This document shows positions 17,054 through 25,998 of a stretch of DNA of 64,000 nucleotides, piece after piece; the stretch's first letter is position 1; each line of letters opens with the position of its first letter. The notes beneath the pieces are model-generated. The model was not told where the DNA came from, made no database searches, and saw nothing but the letters and a program-made list of their open reading frames with translations. Origin of the DNA: Proteobacteria bacterium UBA981. Lineage in GTDB: Bacteria; Pseudomonadota; Gammaproteobacteria; Ga0077536. The stretch lies in contig DBBP01000002.1 of the NCBI GenBank assembly GCA_002292285.1, positions 38,888 to 102,887 of the forward strand, read 5' to 3'. A program made the translations under genes and the position numbers.

Positions 17054-17667
17054 GACTGCTGGATACGCAAGACACCAACACTCAGGCCTTCTATGACCAA
17101 CGGTTGGTGTTTGAGATCGACTTCCAAAGGCTCGAAATCTGGATTTTCCGGTAACAAACGAACTTTCGACCCGCGTCGGTGAAAACGCTTGACGGTCACT
17201 TCATCATCGAGACGAGCCACCACGATCTGACCATTACTCACTTCCCGGGTGGCGTGAACGGCGAGTAAATCACCATCGAGGATGCCCGCATCGCGCATGC
17301 TCAACCCACTCACTCGCAACAGATAGTCGGCAGACGGGCGGAACAGTGTCGGGTCGACCGCGTAATGATCTTCAATGTGCTCCACGGCCAGTAATGGCTG
17401 ACCGGCAGCAACACGACCAACAATCGGTAAGCCAAACGCGCGCGATACCGCATCACCGAGGACACGAATACCGCGCGAAGCTCCCGGCAGAAGCTCAATA
17501 AAACCCTTGCGCGCGAGAGCGCGCAAGTGCTCTTCGGCAGCATTGGCAGAACGAAAACCCAGGCTTGTAGCAATCTCGGCTCGGGTGGGGGGCATCCCGG
17601 TCCGTTTGATCGCCATGCGGATGAGTTCAAGAATTTCTGCCTGTCGTGCCGTAAGACCAGTGACCAT
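17050..17667 (-). CDS. lexA: LexA SOS repressor
   Basis: A 205-residue LexA. The N-terminal winged helix begins LTARQAEILELI, and the autocleavage site lies at A88-G89 (GRVAAGQ), with catalytic S123 (SGLSM) and K160 (VTVKRF). DNA damage activates RecA, which stimulates self-cleavage and opens the regulon. Two tandem LexA boxes directly upstream indicate autoregulation and control of imuA-imuB. The divergent dgkA neighbour recalls the E. coli dgkA-lexA order, so this may be the main LexA rather than a plasmid-type second copy. Confidence 0.95.
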   Translation of the reverse strand: MVTGLTARQAEILELIRMAIKRTGMPPTRAEIATSLGFRSANAAEEHLRALARKGFIELLPGASRGIRVLGDAVSRAFGLPIVGRVAAGQPLLAVEHIEDHYAVDPTLFRPSADYLLRVSGLSMRDAGILDGDLLAVHATREVSNGQIVVARLDDEVTVKRFHRRGSKVRLLPENPDFEPLEVDLKHQPLVIEGLSVGVLRIQQS

Positions 17668-17675
17668 GACGTAAC

Positions 17676-17691
17676 CTGTATAAAAATACAG
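17676..17691. promoter_or_regulatory. LexA binding site 1
   Basis: CTGTATAAAAATACAG is a perfect CTGT-N8-ACAG SOS box, 8 nt upstream of the lexA start codon, so it covers the ribosome-binding region. Confidence 0.9.
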
Positions 17692-17707
17692 TTGTAAGTA
17701 TATACAG
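17692..17707. promoter_or_regulatory. LexA binding site 2
   Basis: TTGTAAGTATATACAG is a one-mismatch SOS box (TTGT-N8-ACAG) abutting the first with no gap. Tandem boxes suggest tight, cooperative repression, as at the E. coli lexA gene. Confidence 0.8.
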
Positions 17708-18056
17708 TTAAACTAGGATCTCAAGACCGCGAAATTTAAAATCTCCTGCGTGCGGCAACGCTCTGGGACTGCGGTTACGGCCATCTGTGCAGTCATCGGC
17801 TCGGCGCTATCCGCTATACTGCGCGGGCTGCAGCACGCTGTGTGGCTCGCCACCCGGACGCGTGCACGAAACCTGCAATAGCAATCAGCCGATGCGATTA
17901 AACGAACATCACACAATGGCATCTCACCGGCCGTCGACAGCTGGCGCAACGACCTCTCTGGTACCCATCCCTACGCATACGTCGCACCTATGCGCCTGAT
18001 AACCACTACCCGCTGTCACGACACCGTGAGCGCATTCAGACCAGAGGAGATTTCTC
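17708..18056. other. lexA-dgkA intergenic region
   Basis: Between the LexA boxes and dgkA there is no supportable gene; a 70-codon plus-strand frame at 17787-17999 has low-complexity composition and no ribosome-binding site. TATACT at 17814-17819 could be a -10 element for dgkA. Confidence 0.4.
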
Positions 18057-18434
18057 ATGGCTAATTCCGCAAGCGGCCTCGAACGCCTGATCAAGGCATT
18101 CGGCTATTCGATGAAGGGATTGCGTGCAGGCTGGCGTTTCGAAGCGGCATTTCGTCAGGAAACCGTGCTTGCCGTTGTCTTGTTGCCGTTTGCTTTCTGG
18201 GTCGGTCGCGATCTGCTCGATTACGCCATACTGATCGCAACTCTGATGCTGGTGCTTATCTGCGAACTATTTAATTCGGCTGTTGAAGCAGTCGTCGATC
18301 GGATCGGTACGGAGCACCACGAATTATCCGGGCGTGCGAAGGATCTCGCTTCCGCTGCGGTATTTCTGGCTCTGGTACTGGTTGCCCTGGTGTGGGGCAT
18401 GATCGCGTGGCTGAAGTTCGGGCCCACCGCCTGA
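18057..18434 (+). CDS. dgkA: Diacylglycerol kinase (prokaryotic DgkA)
   Basis: A 125-residue integral membrane kinase with three helices. The signature ELFNSAVEAVVDRIG (residues 70-84) contains the catalytic Glu and is followed by ELSGRAKDLASAAV. DgkA phosphorylates diacylglycerol (some family members act on undecaprenol), recycling lipid at the inner membrane. AGAGGAGA precedes the start. It is divergent from lexA, as in E. coli. A ceramide kinase role is conceivable given the locus upstream, but the family and the lexA linkage favour the ordinary function. Confidence 0.93.
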   Translation: MANSASGLERLIKAFGYSMKGLRAGWRFEAAFRQETVLAVVLLPFAFWVGRDLLDYAILIATLMLVLICELFNSAVEAVVDRIGTEHHELSGRAKDLASAAVFLALVLVALVWGMIAWLKFGPTA

Positions 18435-18512
18435 GGAACCTTGGCGCTGAACTGGCCCCAATCATTGCGCACTTCTTAACGCTTCAAACAATTCGCCCCT
18501 TCACAACACCCT

Positions 18513-19805
18513 CTACTTGCTCGCGAGCGCGCGCGCGAGGGCCTTGCTGGTCGCCTGCAAACGTTCGATGAGAACTTCCTGGAAAGCACGATTAAGGCGA
18601 ACCTGGCTCGGCAACGACGCCCATTCCTTGAAATCGCGCTCAATTTTAACGACAGTCGATTCGCGAATAGCTGTGACTGTCGCAGTGCGACCCGTATTCG
18701 AAAGATATTCCATTTCACCAAAACACTCGCCCGCTTCAAGCTCGCGAATCGGCGTGCCGTTAATCGTGACAGACGCCGAACCCTCAGCGAGAACATAAAA
18801 GGCCCGTTCAGTGGTCCCTTCAGCAACCACGGTTTCGCCGCTCGAGTAGTTACGCCAGATCGAGACCTTGGCGACCTCCTTCAACTCGTTTTTCGAAAAC
18901 GGCGTAAAAAAGGTCATGTTCTTCATTTTTTCGACCTTCTGCTCATCACTGAGCATGGTCGGCGAACGGTCTAACTGCTCTATCAGATTGTCGAGGTCGT
19001 CGACAATCTCAGCACCCGTCTTGTAGCGCCCGGCCAAATCCTTGGTCAACATCTTTTTGACCACACGCCACATCGGTTCGGTGATTTCTTCGCGCACTTC
19101 CGGCAGCGGTACAGGATCCTCGTTAACCACTTTCTGAATCAGGCTGGACAACCCTTTCGCCGCAAACGGAGGCGTGCCGGTTAGCATTTCGTAGAACACC
19201 GACCCCAACGAGAACAAATCCGATTGCGGAGTGAGATCGCCGTCCTGAGCCTGCTCTGGCGACATATAGAGCGGCGACCCGAACCAGCCAATGATCTGCG
19301 TCTGATCAACACCCATGCGCCGAGCGATACCAAAATCACCAAGCTTCGCGACGTTGTTTTCCGTCAGCATAATGTTGGCTGGCTTGATGTCACGATGCAA
19401 AACACCCATCTCGTGCGCGTAATCAAGTGCGTCCGCAGATTGACGAATCAGCTGAATGACCAGCTTGATCGGTAGCATCGTTTCAGGCTTGCAGTAACTA
19501 CGCAGGGTGTCTCCGCCGTCGATGAATTCCATCACCATATACGGCATGCCGTCTTCTTCGCCGGCTTCATAGACCTTGAGAATATTCGGATGATCAAGGC
19601 GTCCGGCAGAGCGTGCCTCATTGACGAACATCTGCTTGGCCATACTTTCGCCGTCATCCTCGGCGTCTGTATTGGTCGCGACCTTAATCGCGACGGGTCG
19701 ATCGACATAGGCATCGTGACCCTTGTAGACCACCCCCATGGATCCCTTGCCGAGGACATCCACGATATCGTATTTGCCGATCTTGTCCGGCTGTTGGTCA
19801 CTCAC
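18513..19805 (-). CDS. Ser/Thr protein kinase with C-terminal cyclic-nucleotide-binding domain
   Basis: A 430-residue cytoplasmic fusion. Residues about 9-270 form a Hanks-type kinase: LGKGSMGVVYKG (Gly loop), VAIKVA (ATP lysine), HRDIKPANIML (catalytic loop) and KLGDFGIARR (an intact DFG). Residues about 295-430 form a cNMP-binding domain with AGECFGEMEYLSNTGRTATV, including the Gly-Glu and Arg of the phosphate cassette. There is no transmembrane or PASTA region. The start is GTG in GTGA, overlapping the stop of the frame-restored gene upstream, so the two are coupled. Two paralogues lie at 54-55 kb and 57-59 kb. A cyclic-nucleotide-gated kinase is the natural reading. Confidence 0.92.
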   Translation of the reverse strand: MSDQQPDKIGKYDIVDVLGKGSMGVVYKGHDAYVDRPVAIKVATNTDAEDDGESMAKQMFVNEARSAGRLDHPNILKVYEAGEEDGMPYMVMEFIDGGDTLRSYCKPETMLPIKLVIQLIRQSADALDYAHEMGVLHRDIKPANIMLTENNVAKLGDFGIARRMGVDQTQIIGWFGSPLYMSPEQAQDGDLTPQSDLFSLGSVFYEMLTGTPPFAAKGLSSLIQKVVNEDPVPLPEVREEITEPMWRVVKKMLTKDLAGRYKTGAEIVDDLDNLIEQLDRSPTMLSDEQKVEKMKNMTFFTPFSKNELKEVAKVSIWRNYSSGETVVAEGTTERAFYVLAEGSASVTINGTPIRELEAGECFGEMEYLSNTGRTATVTAIRESTVVKIERDFKEWASLPSQVRLNRAFQEVLIERLQATSKALARALASK

Positions 19806-19981
19806 GATGATGGCCTGGCAGGGAGAAGTTCAAGTTGCGCGTTCTCGTCATGCAAAAAATCAATGCCAATGTCACTCATGGTTGCGGACAGATCGAGTCC
19901 TTGCGCCTGCTTTCCAATAGTCTTTTTGCCCATGAAATGCACCAGTTCATTAATCGACTTCGCCATCGCAAAATCTTTTTT
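19802..19981 (-). pseudogene. Out-of-frame C-terminus of the EAL-like domain
   Basis: Removing one base from the run of six T (19976-19981; A6 on the coding strand) joins the gene upstream to a conserved EAL-domain ending: KNQKDFAMAKSINELVHFMG, then KKTIGKQ and IGIDFL. The frame then closes at a TGA (19804-19802) that overlaps the GTG start of the kinase gene. This strongly implies that the intact gene ended here. The shift may be a real mutation, transcript slippage, or a homopolymer error. Confidence 0.8.
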
Positions 19982-22900
19982 GATTTTTACTTGCGTCGCT
20001 AATAAACGAGGTTTTTACGGTCACGAAATCGACGTCCAGACCCTTGATGTAATCGTAGTTGTCATGTCCGCTACCGAACTCATCGAGCACGAAGTGGCAA
20101 CCAAACTCCTTTAACGTGTTGATCAGATCGTCGACCTCAGCAACATTCTCCACGACATCCTGATCGGGCATCGCAAAGCAAATCCGCCCTGGCGGTACCG
20201 GGGTCTCCATAAACTCCGCCATGATTAAACTCGGCAGCTCTTCGTTCTTGATTGAAGCTGCGGAGATTGGAATCACGATCAGCGCGTGCTGCTCCACGTC
20301 GTCGTCGTGCTCGACCATCCAGCTCAGGGTCTGTTTAAACACCCATAGATCGATCGCCGCAGCGCTCGCTGTCCGTGTCAGGGCCGGCGCAAAAACGTGT
20401 GCAGGTATCGGCTTGCCATTGCGATCCTCAGCACCGACCGCGACGTAAAGGGCTGGACTCAAGCTGGTATCGGCCAGACTGACAATGTGCTGACCAGTCA
20501 GAAACAGGCAACCGCGCTCGAGCGCTGAATCGGCGTAGGCGACCAACTGTTCAAGCTGCTGGCGCTGCTCATTTTCACCGCCCGCAACAAACAGCGAACC
20601 GACACCCATTTCGCGCGCGCTGTCACAGGCCTCGCGAGCTGCACTGAGGAGACCTTCAGCCTCCAGCAAAGATTCGCCGGTTCCGCTAATGCCTGCAACG
20701 ATTTGCGCCGCGGACCCGAGACCAGACGGACGCTCAGCTGTCGTTGCGCCGAATTCAACGGTCGCGGCGTTATCCGGCTCATGCGCAGCGCCGCCGATGG
20801 CTTCTTGCAGTGGCCCGATGATCGCCTGCATTTTCTTGTAAGCACCCTGAATCCCGCCAGTCGGCCAGTAGATCCCGAATACAGCGTCGTCCAGACGCCC
20901 GAAGACGATGTTCTTGCCACGCACGAGTTCCTTCAGGCGCTCGGCTAACGCTGCGAGCAGCGCATCGCCCGCAGTGGCGCCGTTGGCCTCGCTGATCTCA
21001 CGCAAATTCTCGATTGAGAGATGGCAAATGGCCGCGTTGCGAGCCGCGACGGATTCCGCATCGGGAAGTATTCGTTCAATTTCCTCAACGAAATATTTGC
21101 GCAGCAAAAAACCGGTCAAGCCGTCGCGTGTCGCCTGCGCCTCAACTTGCGAGTGAATCCGCTCGACCACGCCCGCCATTGCGCGTTCCAAAGCGGGCTC
21201 CTCCTCTTCCCCATCGAGCAGGACGATTACGCTACGGCGCAAATTCATCGCGACTTGCTGCAAGGTCAGTGTGCTGGCCTTGTTACCTTGTTCGTCGACA
21301 AACACGAACAGATTGTCGCTGGCCTCTTTCCAAACCAGAGTGATCACTGCAGCGCGTGACGAAGTAGCGTTCATCAGTACGCGCTGCCCAACTTCCAGTT
21401 TGCGCGACCGTTCCAGCCATTTGTTCCATTCTTCCGGCAAATCAGAACGGACGTTCTGGGCATCGGTACCTTCGAGGCTCTGACCGCGACGAGATTCGAG
21501 AATTTGTTGCTGTTGTTCGCACGATTGGACGACGTCGGCAATGCGGTCGTCATACTCGGCTTCCTGGTCGCTCAGAATGCCATCGAGTTCCGTCACCACC
21601 TCATCGAACAGGCCAACGTCATCGTGGAAGTCGTTGTTGATTCGAGAAACCAAGGCTTCGACCTGGCCGGCCCGCTCTATCTGTTCTGTGCTGCTGCCAT
21701 CGCGTAGTCGCGAAATTCTGTTGATGACTTGGCGTACCGGGTGATCATCGGATTGAAAAAAATCCGCATCCATCAAAGCCGCGCGATGGACCGAGGGCTG
21801 TAATCGGGTAAGTTGCGATTTGGCATTCTTCGCAACCAGCGCGTCCTGGAGTAGCGACGTAAAAAGATTGGCGACCACTTCGATCCCGTCGACGGCTTGA
21901 TCCGAAATCATTTTTTCCGGTGCGCCGTCGTTAATCAGCGCATCGACGATGCGCTGTTTGATGGTCTCGACATCAAGCGCTCCGTTACCCGCACCCGCTT
22001 GCGAATCCACATAATCGCCCTGAATTTCCGCCAGGCCATCCATGATTTGCGTATTTGAATAGGCGCCGCGTTGGCGCAGCGTATCGGATATAGGCTGAGC
22101 GCCAGCGCCAGACTCGGGTAGCAGATCGCGGCGCAAGGCCAACTGGGCCTGCGCTGCGGAATACGCTCGCGGCACTGTTGGCGCCGCATACTGTACTGGC
22201 GGCGAGCTCCAGCCACCGTATGACCGCCGGGCTGCGGAACCCGCCGTGACGGCTCCCGCCCCCGCAACATTCGCTGGCGCGGCTTGTACCCCCTCGACCG
22301 TGGAGACTGACGGTGCGCCTTGGACGTCTGCGCCCGGATACGCCGGTGGGGCTGCCTCCACGCCGCCTGCCGATCCAGCTTCGACATCCGCCCCCGGATA
22401 AGCAGGCGGTGCGGCTTGCACGCCGCCACCTGGGTAGGCCGGTGGTGCGGCTTGTACGCCGCCACTCGGATAGGCGGGTGGCGCAGCCTGCACACCGCCA
22501 CTCGGATAGGCGGGTGGCGCAGCTTGCACACCGCCACTCGGATAGGCGGGTGGCGCAGCTTGCACGCCGCCACTTGGATAAGCGGGTGGTGCAGCTTGCA
22601 CGCCGTCACCTGGATAAGCGGGCGGCGCGGCTTGTACGCCACCGTTCGGCTGCATCGGAGCCGGCACCGGTCCAGCCGGAGCGCGCCCGGCAGGTTGCGA
22701 AGGGGAAGTGGGCGGACTGGCCTGTGGTGCAACTCGGCCCTGGTAATCTTCTGGGCCCGGCATTAAATCGACGAACTCATCTTCGGGGACAGGCGTTGGC
22801 GTGCCGATAGTGTCGTCAATCGCTTCCGGTACCGGCGCATCGAAACTGGCGGGTGGCTTAGGTGGGCGCTTTAATACGGGAGTGTCTGCGTTGATGACCG

Positions 22901-23495
22901 GCAGGACGTCGTGTTCGATTAATAGCGCGTTCACCGCCTCGTACATTTCACCCAGGTCGGCAGACATGCTCTGGTGAAGTACGCGATAAACCTTAGACAC
23001 CAACGGCTGATCGGACTGCAGGCCTTTCAAACATTCTGCGATCGCGTTGCAGACAACGCTGGGTCCGATCGGAACGGCGGACAGATCGAGGTCGCGGTTG
23101 GCAAGATACGTCAGGCGGCGGCGTAAACCGAACAATTGCTCACTGAACTCGGGCTCCAACTCTGAGACGATTTCGGATACCGCCAGAAAGTCCTCGAATT
23201 CATCTTTCTCGATCAATGACAGATTAGATAACTTTGTTGATCCCCCGTCTTTCTCGCGTTCGGCGCGCGGGTTACCAAGAATGGAAACCCCAAGAGCGAT
23301 TTTTTCAGGGACTTTTTCGAGCACGAGGTCGTGGCGCCCACGCAGTTCGCGCTGGCCATCGAGATAGCGGGTTTCATCAACGTTATTGCCTGCATCTCGG
23401 GCACTTAAGAACAGATCGTCGTCGACCCGTTCCAAAAATTTCTTGCAAAGGTTACTTACAGAATCGGCAATCAGGGCTTGCAAGGGTTCCTGCAC
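19950..23495 (-). CDS. DUF1631 protein with degenerate GGDEF and EAL domains
   Basis: A 1181-residue protein as read. The N-terminal part (about 1-210) and middle (about 480-775) match the DUF1631 family layout, joined by a Pro/Gly/Ala-rich linker with seven 12-residue repeats. ATRDGLTGFLLRKYF (about 787-801) begins a GGDEF domain whose active-site motif reads RLDDAVF. The EAL-like domain (about 985 on) has VAVG in place of the EAL motif and DEFGSG in place of DDFGSG, so neither activity is expected. It probably acts as a c-di-GMP sensor or scaffold. The last 12 residues are a frameshift product, see 19802-19981. A PilZ gene lies 24 nt upstream and a kinase gene downstream. Confidence 0.88.
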   Translation of the reverse strand: MQEPLQALIADSVSNLCKKFLERVDDDLFLSARDAGNNVDETRYLDGQRELRGRHDLVLEKVPEKIALGVSILGNPRAEREKDGGSTKLSNLSLIEKDEFEDFLAVSEIVSELEPEFSEQLFGLRRRLTYLANRDLDLSAVPIGPSVVCNAIAECLKGLQSDQPLVSKVYRVLHQSMSADLGEMYEAVNALLIEHDVLPVINADTPVLKRPPKPPASFDAPVPEAIDDTIGTPTPVPEDEFVDLMPGPEDYQGRVAPQASPPTSPSQPAGRAPAGPVPAPMQPNGGVQAAPPAYPGDGVQAAPPAYPSGGVQAAPPAYPSGGVQAAPPAYPSGGVQAAPPAYPSGGVQAAPPAYPGGGVQAAPPAYPGADVEAGSAGGVEAAPPAYPGADVQGAPSVSTVEGVQAAPANVAGAGAVTAGSAARRSYGGWSSPPVQYAAPTVPRAYSAAQAQLALRRDLLPESGAGAQPISDTLRQRGAYSNTQIMDGLAEIQGDYVDSQAGAGNGALDVETIKQRIVDALINDGAPEKMISDQAVDGIEVVANLFTSLLQDALVAKNAKSQLTRLQPSVHRAALMDADFFQSDDHPVRQVINRISRLRDGSSTEQIERAGQVEALVSRINNDFHDDVGLFDEVVTELDGILSDQEAEYDDRIADVVQSCEQQQQILESRRGQSLEGTDAQNVRSDLPEEWNKWLERSRKLEVGQRVLMNATSSRAAVITLVWKEASDNLFVFVDEQGNKASTLTLQQVAMNLRRSVIVLLDGEEEEPALERAMAGVVERIHSQVEAQATRDGLTGFLLRKYFVEEIERILPDAESVAARNAAICHLSIENLREISEANGATAGDALLAALAERLKELVRGKNIVFGRLDDAVFGIYWPTGGIQGAYKKMQAIIGPLQEAIGGAAHEPDNAATVEFGATTAERPSGLGSAAQIVAGISGTGESLLEAEGLLSAAREACDSAREMGVGSLFVAGGENEQRQQLEQLVAYADSALERGCLFLTGQHIVSLADTSLSPALYVAVGAEDRNGKPIPAHVFAPALTRTASAAAIDLWVFKQTLSWMVEHDDDVEQHALIVIPISAASIKNEELPSLIMAEFMETPVPPGRICFAMPDQDVVENVAEVDDLINTLKEFGCHFVLDEFGSGHDNYDYIKGLDVDFVTVKTSFISDASKNQKRFCDGEVD
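22392..22643 (-). repeat. Seven-copy 36 bp coding repeat
   Basis: The unit encodes GGVQAAPPAYPS (variants GD, GG and PG at the ends). Copies are in frame and two central copies are identical at DNA level, which points to recent expansion. Two diverged units follow toward the C-terminus. The repeat makes a flexible Pro-rich linker between the DUF1631 parts. Confidence 0.92.
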
Positions 23496-23519
23496 GACCG
23501 CGAATTCGGCAGCAAAGTC

Positions 23520-23918
23520 TTACTGGCTACGATCGACATCGGCCGAGCTCTCGGGCAGTGTCGGCATGCCCGCAGGTGCGGCCAATTGGCTGAGCAGATC
23601 GAGCGTCTGTGGTTCAGGGTCAGCAAATGACACGCCAATGCCGCGAGCGACGGCGCGGGCGACGACCAGATTGACTTGATAATCCTGTTTTTCCCCGCCG
23701 ACGATAAGCGCAAAGTACAAAACTGCAGGGGTATTTGACGCTGCTGAGGCGTAGGCAGCCGGGTCGGCGGTGACAAACATGCCACCAACACAGAAATCGC
23801 GCACTGTACAGGGAACTGGTTCTTTCCCACCAATGCTAATCAGGCCGTCGAGCTGGATCGGGACGCGCGCGAAGCGACGATGCTCGACGCCACCAGACTG
23901 TCCCTGATCTGAACTCAT
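23520..23918 (-). CDS. PilZ domain protein
   Basis: A PilZ-domain protein of about 132 residues. RRFARVP (near residue 16) matches the c-di-GMP-binding RxxxR motif, and DFCVGGMFV matches D/N-x-S-x-x-G with Cys for Ser. The start at 23918 is chosen because the domain follows at once; a start 48 nt earlier is open. It lies 24 nt upstream of the DUF1631/GGDEF/EAL gene and is likely in the same transcript, making a c-di-GMP receptor beside a probable sensor. The C-terminal tail after about residue 115 is unstructured. Confidence 0.85.
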   Translation of the reverse strand: MSSDQGQSGGVEHRRFARVPIQLDGLISIGGKEPVPCTVRDFCVGGMFVTADPAAYASAASNTPAVLYFALIVGGEKQDYQVNLVVARAVARGIGVSFADPEPQTLDLLSQLAAPAGMPTLPESSADVDRSQ

Positions 23919-24306
23919 CGATGCAAACCCACTACCTACGTTTATGCCTCTAGCGGCCGACATCAAACCGGCATTGCGCTTCTCTGGGCGAACGGGTTCG
24001 TTTGCTTTTCTCGCACCAGTGCAGCCCCGTCACGCTGGTATCAGCATGCTGTTCCAGAAGACCTCCAGGCACACGGCTGATTGTACCACTCACGGGCACG
24101 CAGATTGCTAACCTACCAGCAGCCCTCGAGCGGGCTCAGTACGACCACGGCCACCTCTTTATCCAGTGCGATTTTCTCTCCCTGGAGGCGGTTTCTGCCT
24201 CGTAACGGCGATCTTGTGCACCTCCACGCCGACAATTGACCCATGTTGACAAACGAAGCCCTATAATTGCGCCGCACCAAATTCCCACCCAGGACGCGCG
24301 CACCCT
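23919..24306. promoter_or_regulatory. Divergent intergenic region between PilZ gene and glnS
   Basis: A TATAAT at 24262-24267 is a good -10 for glnS. TTGACA (24246-24251) is too close (10 bp) and TTGACC (24236-24241) is somewhat far (20 bp), so the -35 is uncertain. The leader would be about 35 nt. The rest holds no supportable gene. Confidence 0.45.
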
Positions 24307-25998
24307 ATGGACCCGAAATCGACGGAACCCGCTGCCAATTTTATTCGTCAGATTGTCTCAGGCGATGTGGCAGCACAGAAATATGCGCGCCAGATTACAA
24401 CCCGTTTTCCGCCTGAACCAAACGGCTATCTGCATATTGGCCATGCCAAATCGATATGGCTGAATTTCAGTATTGCCAACGAGTTCGAGGGCATCTGCAA
24501 CCTGCGCCTTGACGATACCAATCCGGATAAGGAAAGCGACGAATACGCCCACGCTATCGCCGAAGACGTGCGCTGGCTCGGTTTCGACTGGGAACAGCGG
24601 CTCTTTCACGCTTCAGATTATTTTGCGCAGCTGTATGAGTTTGCGTGTGAGTTGATCGTTGGCGGGAATGCGTATGTGGATAGTCAGAGTGCCGAGCAGA
24701 TTCGCGAGCAACGAGGCTCACTGACCGAAGCCGGCGTTAATAGCCCGTTTCGTGACCGCGACGTGGCCACAAATCTTGATCTGTTCAAGCGCATGCGCGC
24801 CGGAGAGTTTGATGAGGGCGCGCATATTTTACGGGCTCGCATCGATATGGCCTCGCCAAACATCAATATGCGCGACCCGGCACTGTATCGCATCCGCAAA
24901 ACGGCTCACCAGCGTACCGGCGATGAGTGGCCTATCTATCCGATGTACGACTTCACGCACTGCGTATCAGATGCACTGGAGGGGGTGACCCATTCGCTGT
25001 GTACACTTGAATTCGAAGATCATCGGCCGCTCTACGACTGGGTACTGGACACCCTGACAGTACCCTGCCATCCCCAGCAAATCGAGTTCGCGCGGTTGGA
25101 GCTGAACTACACCATCACCAGTAAGCGAAAGCTACTGGAATTGGTTGAGGAACATATCGTGGACGGTTGGGACGACCCGCGCCTGCCAACGCTTAAAGGG
25201 ATGCGGCGGCGTGGCTATCCAGCGGCGGCTTTAAGAGATTTCTGCGATCGGATTGGCGTCACCAAAAAGCAAACGGTGATTGATACGGGTGTGCTCGAGA
25301 ATTGCGTGCGCGAGGCCCTGGATAGCTCGGCGCCGCGTGCCATGGCAGTGCTCAGACCACTGAAAATTGTGTTGACCAATTTCCCCGTCGACCAAACGGA
25401 ATCCTTTGAAGTTCAGAATCATCCCAAAGACACCGCTTTTGGCACCCGCAAAGTATCCCTGACCCGCGAGATCTACATAGAGCGCGACGATTTCATGCTC
25501 GAACCTGTGAAAAAATTTCATCGTTTGGCACCGGGACGCGAAGTTCGGCTGCGCTATGGTTATGTGATCCGGTGCGACGAGGTGATTACTGATAGCGTTG
25601 GGGAAATCTCTGAGTTGCGCTGCAGTTATGACCCCCTCACCGGTGGCGGCCAGACTCCCGATGGGCGCAAAGTTAAGGGCATCATCCACTGGGTGTCGGC
25701 CGATCTCGGCATTCCGCTACGAGTCCACCTGCTCGACCGCTTGTTCAACCATCCTGATCCAGGGTCCGCGGAAGATTACCGGAAGCATCTGAACCCGGAT
25801 TCTCGGGTCACCCTGGATGGTGCATTTGGCGAACCCATGCTGGCCGCTAGTGATGGGGCAATGTTTCAATTCGAACGGCTCGGCTACTTTTGTCGAGACA
25901 CTGTGGCCGCCGCGGACGGACGGACAGTTTTCAATCGCACCGTCACCTTACGCGACGCGTGGGCGAAGCTGACTGCGAGCGCGAGCAGCTCTGCATAA
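24307..25998 (+). CDS. glnS: Glutaminyl-tRNA synthetase
   Basis: A 563-residue class I synthetase that charges tRNA-Gln. RFPPEPNGYLHIGHAKSI (from about residue 38) holds the HIGH motif, LDDTNPDKE binds the tRNA/ATP site, and ITSKRKL is the KMSKS-equivalent loop. The C-terminal beta-barrel domains (about residues 345-555) bind the anticodon, including VSADLGIPLRVHLLDRLF. Length is normal for GlnRS, and the N-terminus SNFIRQIV-like segment (ANFIRQIV) excludes GluRS. Divergent from the PilZ gene and followed by an Arg tRNA. Confidence 0.97.
   Translation: MDPKSTEPAANFIRQIVSGDVAAQKYARQITTRFPPEPNGYLHIGHAKSIWLNFSIANEFEGICNLRLDDTNPDKESDEYAHAIAEDVRWLGFDWEQRLFHASDYFAQLYEFACELIVGGNAYVDSQSAEQIREQRGSLTEAGVNSPFRDRDVATNLDLFKRMRAGEFDEGAHILRARIDMASPNINMRDPALYRIRKTAHQRTGDEWPIYPMYDFTHCVSDALEGVTHSLCTLEFEDHRPLYDWVLDTLTVPCHPQQIEFARLELNYTITSKRKLLELVEEHIVDGWDDPRLPTLKGMRRRGYPAAALRDFCDRIGVTKKQTVIDTGVLENCVREALDSSAPRAMAVLRPLKIVLTNFPVDQTESFEVQNHPKDTAFGTRKVSLTREIYIERDDFMLEPVKKFHRLAPGREVRLRYGYVIRCDEVITDSVGEISELRCSYDPLTGGGQTPDGRKVKGIIHWVSADLGIPLRVHLLDRLFNHPDPGSAEDYRKHLNPDSRVTLDGAFGEPMLAASDGAMFQFERLGYFCRDTVAAADGRTVFNRTVTLRDAWAKLTASASSSA

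Noticed and set aside
17787..17999. 70-codon plus-strand frame before dgkA
   Set aside because: No ribosome site, no recognisable family, within a promoter region.
18057..18434. DgkA as a ceramide kinase of the sphingolipid locus
   Set aside because: It is divergent from lexA as in E. coli and outside the operons; ordinary lipid recycling is more likely.
22392..22643. 36 bp periodic repeat resembling a CRISPR array
   Set aside because: Units are contiguous without spacers and stay in coding frame; it is a protein repeat.
22313..22810. Long plus-strand reading frames opposite the repeat region, rich in Arg and His
   Set aside because: They mirror the 36 bp coding repeat of the DUF1631 gene on the other strand and have no conserved domain.
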